From Lentisphaerales bacterium (GTDB lineage Bacteria > Verrucomicrobiota > Lentisphaeria > Lentisphaerales > Lentisphaeraceae), in the NCBI GenBank assembly GCA_022446985.1, contig JAKVBD010000031.1, positions 1 to 57,596 on the forward strand: 57,596 bases of DNA. Reading direction: 5' to 3'. Positions 53,561 through 57,596 of this stretch are shown here, piece by piece (positions within the stretch are counted from its first letter, which is position 1; each line of letters opens with the position of its first letter). The translations under genes were made by a program, and so were the position numbers. The notes under the pieces were generated by a model. It had not been told where the DNA came from, made no database searches, and was given only the letters and a program-made list of their open reading frames with translations.

Positions 53561-56284
53561 ATGGCCAAAAACAATTATTACTCTATCAAGACTTTATTTA
53601 CTACAGCTTTGTGTATAGGTATCTTTTTCGCTTATAAAACCCAACAAAAAGCCATAAATGAAAACTCCCAACCAGTAAGTATAAAACTGGATCAAAAGGC
53701 TACAGAGAAACCAGAAGATAAAAATGAAACTGAAGAATTAGCTATTGAAATCGATTCTTCAATTCACCATTTTGTCGACACCTACTGCGTAAGTTGTCAT
53801 GGTATAGAAAAACAAAAAGGCGATCGCGAATTCAGTGAATTAGCCAAGGCTATCAAAAATGAAGATGACCTTATCGCCTACCGTGAAATACTCGAACAGC
53901 TAAATCTTGGTGAAATGCCACCTGAGAAAAAGTCTGTGAAACAACCCTCTAAAGATGAAACAAAAAAGATAATTGGATTATTAACCCAAACATTAACTGC
54001 CTGGGATGACTCTCACAAAAAAGATTTTACCGTCCTGCGCCGTCTTAATAAAAACGAGTACCGCAACACCATGCGCGACCTTCTCGGTTTAGATAAAATC
54101 ATCGGAGACCCTGCCAAAATGATTCCGGATGACACGATAGATGAAGGCTTCAAAAATATAGCAGAGTCTCAAAACTTATCTGACGCTCACCTTCTGGAGT
54201 ACTTAAAATCGGCAGAAAAATACCTTGAAATGGCACTGCATTTCGATAAAACTCCAGAAGCAATAACTCACCGGGTAAAACCAACAGAGTGGTCTTCGGC
54301 TCCGACTGAACAGGCAAGGACGCCCTGGATGTACCGCTTAGCGACTCCAGGTAAATACATGGATATAGGTTGTGGTAAGAAGAATCTTTCTGATCACCTT
54401 GCCATGGCAACAGTTCCTCAAAAATACCGTCACCGGGGTGTGCCTCATGCAGGCTATTACACATTTAAGATTTCTGCAGAAGGTATCCGCCGCCTGACTC
54501 ACCCTTATGACCCGACCTATATTCCTGCAGACCTCACCCAACCTATGCAACTCGGCTTATATATTGCCTACAACAGTGAAGGAGTGGCCGGCACTGGTGT
54601 CAACAGCCGCAAGCGTATTGCTCTATGGGATATGAAAGACCACCAGCAAGAAGACTATGAAGTAACCGTCTGGATGGATAAGGGCTACATTCCTTTTCTA
54701 AACTGGGATAATGGTCCGGGATCAACAGATTGGTGGATGCGCGATATTTGCCGTGACTTTCACGACGACATAGAATTCCGCGGCAAAGAAGGTTCTCATG
54801 CCTGGCATATCATTGGTAAAAATGCTGTATCAGGGCGGAAAGTTTCGGATGTCTGGAAAGGTCCAATGATCCGTATACACAACTTTGAATTTACCGGCCC
54901 TCTTAAAGAGAGTCATAATACTGGGGCTCAACAATTAACTCTTGGTAATCAACAAACAGTTAAAGACGCTGAACCGATTGCAGCTATAGAAAACTTTACC
55001 GAAAAAGCCTTCCGGCGTTCATTAACTAAGGAAGAAATCAAGCCATTTATCGATTTATTTAAAGCTGCAAAGGAAAAGCTCAATAAGACCAAAAGAGAAG
55101 CTTTAGTCTACACCTACAAAGCTATTCTTTGTTCTCCAGATTTTCTCTACCTCAAAGAGACAGGTAATAAGGAAGGTAAACTTTCAAAACACGAATTGGC
55201 GAATCGCCTCAGTTACTTTCTCTGGAGTTCCATGCCCGACGAAACTTTACAAAGAAGCCTCAACAATGCTAACAATTTAAAAACTCAAGCAAACCGAATG
55301 CTTTCTGACTTTCGTAGTTCTGCCTTGGTTAATGGCCTTTTGGACAGCTGGCTGCGCTTTGATAAACTTGGCCTTATGCGCCCAGACAGTACCAAATATA
55401 GAGATTACTATGCCTTCGATCTTGAATACGCTATGAAAGAAGAAACGCGTTTATTCCTAAAATATATTTTGGAAAACAACCGGCCAATCTCAGAATTTCT
55501 AAATGCCGATTATACCTTCCTTAATCATGACCTCGCCATGCACTACGGCATAAAGGGAGTGACCGGCAGTCATTTCCGTAAAGTAAGTCTCAAAGGAAAT
55601 AAACAACGCGGTGGGCTCCTCGGTCACGCCAGCGTTCTTACTCTTTCTGCCAATGGCGTCGAAACTTCACCAATTAAACGTGGAATATGGGTCCTGGAGA
55701 ATGTTCTTGGAACTCCTCCTCCGCCACCGCCACCGGATGTCGAACCACTTGAACCAGATACTCGTGGTGCCACGACTCTGCGACAGCGCTTAGAGAAACA
55801 TAGAAATGTCGAAGCCTGCGCTGATTGTCATAATAAAATTGACCCTTATGGATTTCCATTGGAACTCTATGGACCAACTGGGCGCTATAGAGAAAACTAT
55901 CACCTAAGGTCGCGCTCAGCTAGAACGACTTACTTCAAAAAGAAAAATTTTGCTAAGCTTTTGAACCACGACATACGCTATGAACCGGGCTACAGACTTA
56001 TTATGCATAAAGGTCCAAAAGTCGATGCCAAAGCCCAGCTTCCCGGCATGCCTCAGATCAATGACCTGACAGATTTAAACCAGGCCTTACTCAAACGTCA
56101 TGAACAATTCTCTAAGTCATTAACCGAAAAGCTGATGATCTACGCTCTTGGCCGTAAAATGACCTATCGCGATCACCAAGAAATTGAAAGAGTCGCCTAC
56201 CTAAAGCCAATTCATCAATATGGTTTTAAAGATCTGGTTCTAGAAGTTATAAACAGTACAACTTTTTCAGAATTAAATAAGTAA
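53561..56284 (+). CDS. DUF1587/1592/1588/1585 protein with cytochrome c motif
   Basis: About 907 residues from the ATG at 53561 (the frame opens with TTG at 53549). A signal anchor is at the start (about 8-25), then CVSCHG (C76, C79, H80), which may bind c-type haem. DUF1587 follows (RRLNKNEYRNTMRDLLGL), then DUF1595 (KAFRRSLTKEEI), DUF1592 (ANRLSYFLWSSMPDE), DUF1588 (RGGLLGHASVL, CADCHNKIDP) and DUF1585 (LMIYALGRKMT). This is the standard partner of DUF1552. Function unknown, possibly oxidative attack on an exported substrate. Confidence 0.9.
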   Translation: MAKNNYYSIKTLFTTALCIGIFFAYKTQQKAINENSQPVSIKLDQKATEKPEDKNETEELAIEIDSSIHHFVDTYCVSCHGIEKQKGDREFSELAKAIKNEDDLIAYREILEQLNLGEMPPEKKSVKQPSKDETKKIIGLLTQTLTAWDDSHKKDFTVLRRLNKNEYRNTMRDLLGLDKIIGDPAKMIPDDTIDEGFKNIAESQNLSDAHLLEYLKSAEKYLEMALHFDKTPEAITHRVKPTEWSSAPTEQARTPWMYRLATPGKYMDIGCGKKNLSDHLAMATVPQKYRHRGVPHAGYYTFKISAEGIRRLTHPYDPTYIPADLTQPMQLGLYIAYNSEGVAGTGVNSRKRIALWDMKDHQQEDYEVTVWMDKGYIPFLNWDNGPGSTDWWMRDICRDFHDDIEFRGKEGSHAWHIIGKNAVSGRKVSDVWKGPMIRIHNFEFTGPLKESHNTGAQQLTLGNQQTVKDAEPIAAIENFTEKAFRRSLTKEEIKPFIDLFKAAKEKLNKTKREALVYTYKAILCSPDFLYLKETGNKEGKLSKHELANRLSYFLWSSMPDETLQRSLNNANNLKTQANRMLSDFRSSALVNGLLDSWLRFDKLGLMRPDSTKYRDYYAFDLEYAMKEETRLFLKYILENNRPISEFLNADYTFLNHDLAMHYGIKGVTGSHFRKVSLKGNKQRGGLLGHASVLTLSANGVETSPIKRGIWVLENVLGTPPPPPPPDVEPLEPDTRGATTLRQRLEKHRNVEACADCHNKIDPYGFPLELYGPTGRYRENYHLRSRSARTTYFKKKNFAKLLNHDIRYEPGYRLIMHKGPKVDAKAQLPGMPQINDLTDLNQALLKRHEQFSKSLTEKLMIYALGRKMTYRDHQEIERVAYLKPIHQYGFKDLVLEVINSTTFSELNK

Positions 56285-56310
56285 AGCATCAGGTCACGCG
56301 AGTTTATTAA

Positions 56311-56976
56311 TCACTCACGGACCTTTCTCCAAAAAAGATTTTCGTGATCAGCCGATCTGGTATTGCTAATATTTAAATATAAAAGAGATTTATTATCGTT
56401 CCATTTAGCATGTCCACCAAGGAAAAGTACATTATGTCCTTCTTTGTGTGTCCATCTGATCGATTAGTTCCACGAAACCTGATCAGCAGAAAAGGCTTCC
56501 GATGGATCATCTGTATGCAACCATGCCGGTCTTTTGTTCGGGAGCTCAAATGTATCTCTGTAGACATAACTGGAATAAATGCGATCCGGTAAAGGAAAGC
56601 CCGGTTCTGGGAAACCACCAGCATCCCCCTCCAGGATTATATGCATACTGGTGCTCTTCTCTGGTCGAGCTCGTGCAGTAATATTCACGTCCATCGGTGA
56701 GGTATTTATCTCTATAAGCGACACCGTGGTGGCCATAGCAATGATTGGTACTTTTCAGGCGAACTGCAAAAAACCTCTTTTGGAGCCAATTTAGCAACGC
56801 CATAGGGCATTTTATTATCGCTATTTTGGGCAACCTGTAAAGTCCCCTTAAATTGAACAGACACAGAGTCTTTTAGTTCTTTCCTTTGTTTTCTCTAAAG
56901 AAGGCAAAAGAATAGTTATTAAAATTCCAATAATTGCCACGACTAGCATAAGTTCCAGCAAAGTAAATCGTTTCAT
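56311..56976 (-). pseudogene. Pseudopilin, multiply frameshifted
   Basis: The start frame MKRFTLLELMLVVAIIGILI is intact from the ATG at 56976 (GAGGAA upstream), then hits a stop. Further frames read KMPYGVAKLAPKEVF, CYGHHGVAYRDKYLTDGREY, RIYSSYVYRDTFELPNKRP, and finally HNVLFLGGHAKWNDNKSLLY, ending at a TGA at 56311-56313. At least four lesions separate them. The order and spacing match a type IV pseudopilin of the H-X9-DG group, so this is a decayed copy. Confidence 0.75.
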
Positions 56977-57252
56977 CACCAGCGTTCCTCTAACACACAT
57001 TTGACACTAATCTATTTTTAGATGCTGTTAATATCACCACACACATCTGGTCATTAATTCTATTTCAAAAAACAGTTATCACCCTAATTGAGAAGTCTTT
57101 AAATTTTAATTTGTTGGTAATGTCTCAAGTTCATGTGATGAAAGGATAATAATGAAGAAGTGCATTTAGGTCAGATTTTAATTTTGCACAACAAAAATAT
57201 GAGGGCTTAAATACAATACGAAATTACAATGTATCTTTGGCGTAGTCTGTAA
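56977..57252. other. Gene-free spacer
   Basis: About 276 nt, AT-rich, between the pseudopilin remnant and the transposase remnant. No ORF with a family motif, no hairpin or repeat recognised. Confidence 0.5.
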
Positions 57253-57596
57253 GAAACAGGTCTTTCCTTGGATGAACTTGTATTAAGATTGAAAAAGTTA
57301 TTTGCTTCAGAAGGTTTTAGCGGTCTTCTTGAACTGCTCCCTAATTAAACTCAAGAAAAGCTTCCTTTATGCTCTAAAAGGCGTTGGTGTAAATGCGAAT
57401 CATCTGACTATGTGCTAAATGGCAGCTATCCACGTAAAGTCAAAACCAGCATTGGAGTACTCAACCTGACTTGGCGTCGTTTAAAATGTAAATGTTGTAA
57501 GTTATCAAACATTTGTTCCATTAAAATCTTTTCTTGGAATTAACAGCCATCAATACAAAAGCAATGAACTTGAGCGTCTGATTATTGATGTAGTCA
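57253..57596 (+). pseudogene. Transposase remnant with Cys pairs, cut by the window edge
   Basis: Reads ETGLSLDELVLRLKKLFASE, a stop at about 57346, then CSKRRWCKCESSDYVLNGSY, PRKVKTSIGVLNLTWRRLKC and CKCCKL, a frameshift, then VPLKSFLGINSHQYKSNELE. The cysteine pairs and the FVPL...LG step are typical of ISLre2/UPF0236- or ISKra4-type transposases; the exact family is uncertain. The 3' part lies outside. Confidence 0.5.

Overview
The window looks like chromosomal DNA of a marine member of the Lentisphaerota, close to Lentisphaera. The clues are moderate to low GC, sulfatases beside a DUF1552 protein and a DUF1587/1592/1588/1585 cytochrome-type protein (a Planctomycetes/Verrucomicrobia/Lentisphaerae signature), prepilin-like proteins starting KKFTLIE, large membrane Ser/Thr kinases with LamG-like or leucine-rich ectodomains, an LPS pathway gene (waaA) and a Na+-NQR pump. 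The assignment is inference from gene content; there is no rRNA or other marker. No tRNA, rRNA or CRISPR array was seen.

Layout. 1-430 is a non-coding block of three tandem repeat units, with constant flanks around interchangeable hairpins. 431-6653 (minus) is the Na+-translocating NADH:quinone reductase operon nqrM-nqrA-B-C-D-E-F, ended by a strong terminator. 6802-10840 (minus) holds hisS, an RsmB-type rRNA methyltransferase and waaA; waaA carries one in-frame TAA. 10992-17010 (plus) holds an NMP-kinase-like protein, a DUF2760 coiled-coil protein and two tandem Hsp70-like ATPases, the second fused to a DUF3731-like tail. 17099-17960 is decayed DNA (IS4-type transposase and response-regulator remnants). 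17952-25545 has a hybrid histidine kinase, several unknowns, a broken glycerophosphodiester phosphodiesterase, a large conserved unknown, RuvC, an ankyrin protein and small lipoproteins. 25561-27910 has a ModF-like double ABC ATPase and an ECF sigma factor with a membrane partner. 27997-33278 (minus) is a compact run rarA - 5-FTHF cyclo-ligase - RNase Y homologue - argJ - VLRF1-like release factor. 33508-40272 has a Ser/Thr kinase, an alkaline-phosphatase-superfamily protein, a Pta-N-like P-loop protein, an MFS transporter and a LysM amidase. 40500-41600 holds IS630 and IS200 elements. 41633-45097 is an NtrC-type two-component pair. 45267-47324 is a kinase-like protein that lacks key catalytic residues. 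47422-56284 (plus) is a sulfatase/SGNH/pseudopilin/DUF1552/DUF1592 island. The right end holds a decayed pseudopilin and a decayed transposase.

The most interesting observations are loss-of-catalysis changes in otherwise intact signalling and RNA-processing proteins: an RNase Y homologue missing its HD metal ligands, a histidine kinase with Tyr in place of the phospho-acceptor His, and a Ser/Thr kinase missing the VAIK lysine and DFG aspartate. Others are a bacterial VLRF1-type peptidyl-tRNA release factor, the paired-Hsp70/DUF2760 cassette, and the hairpin-swapping repeat family. Several genes carry single lesions (waaA stop, sulfatase frameshift, GDPD frameshift plus stop). These may be real decay or draft-sequence errors.
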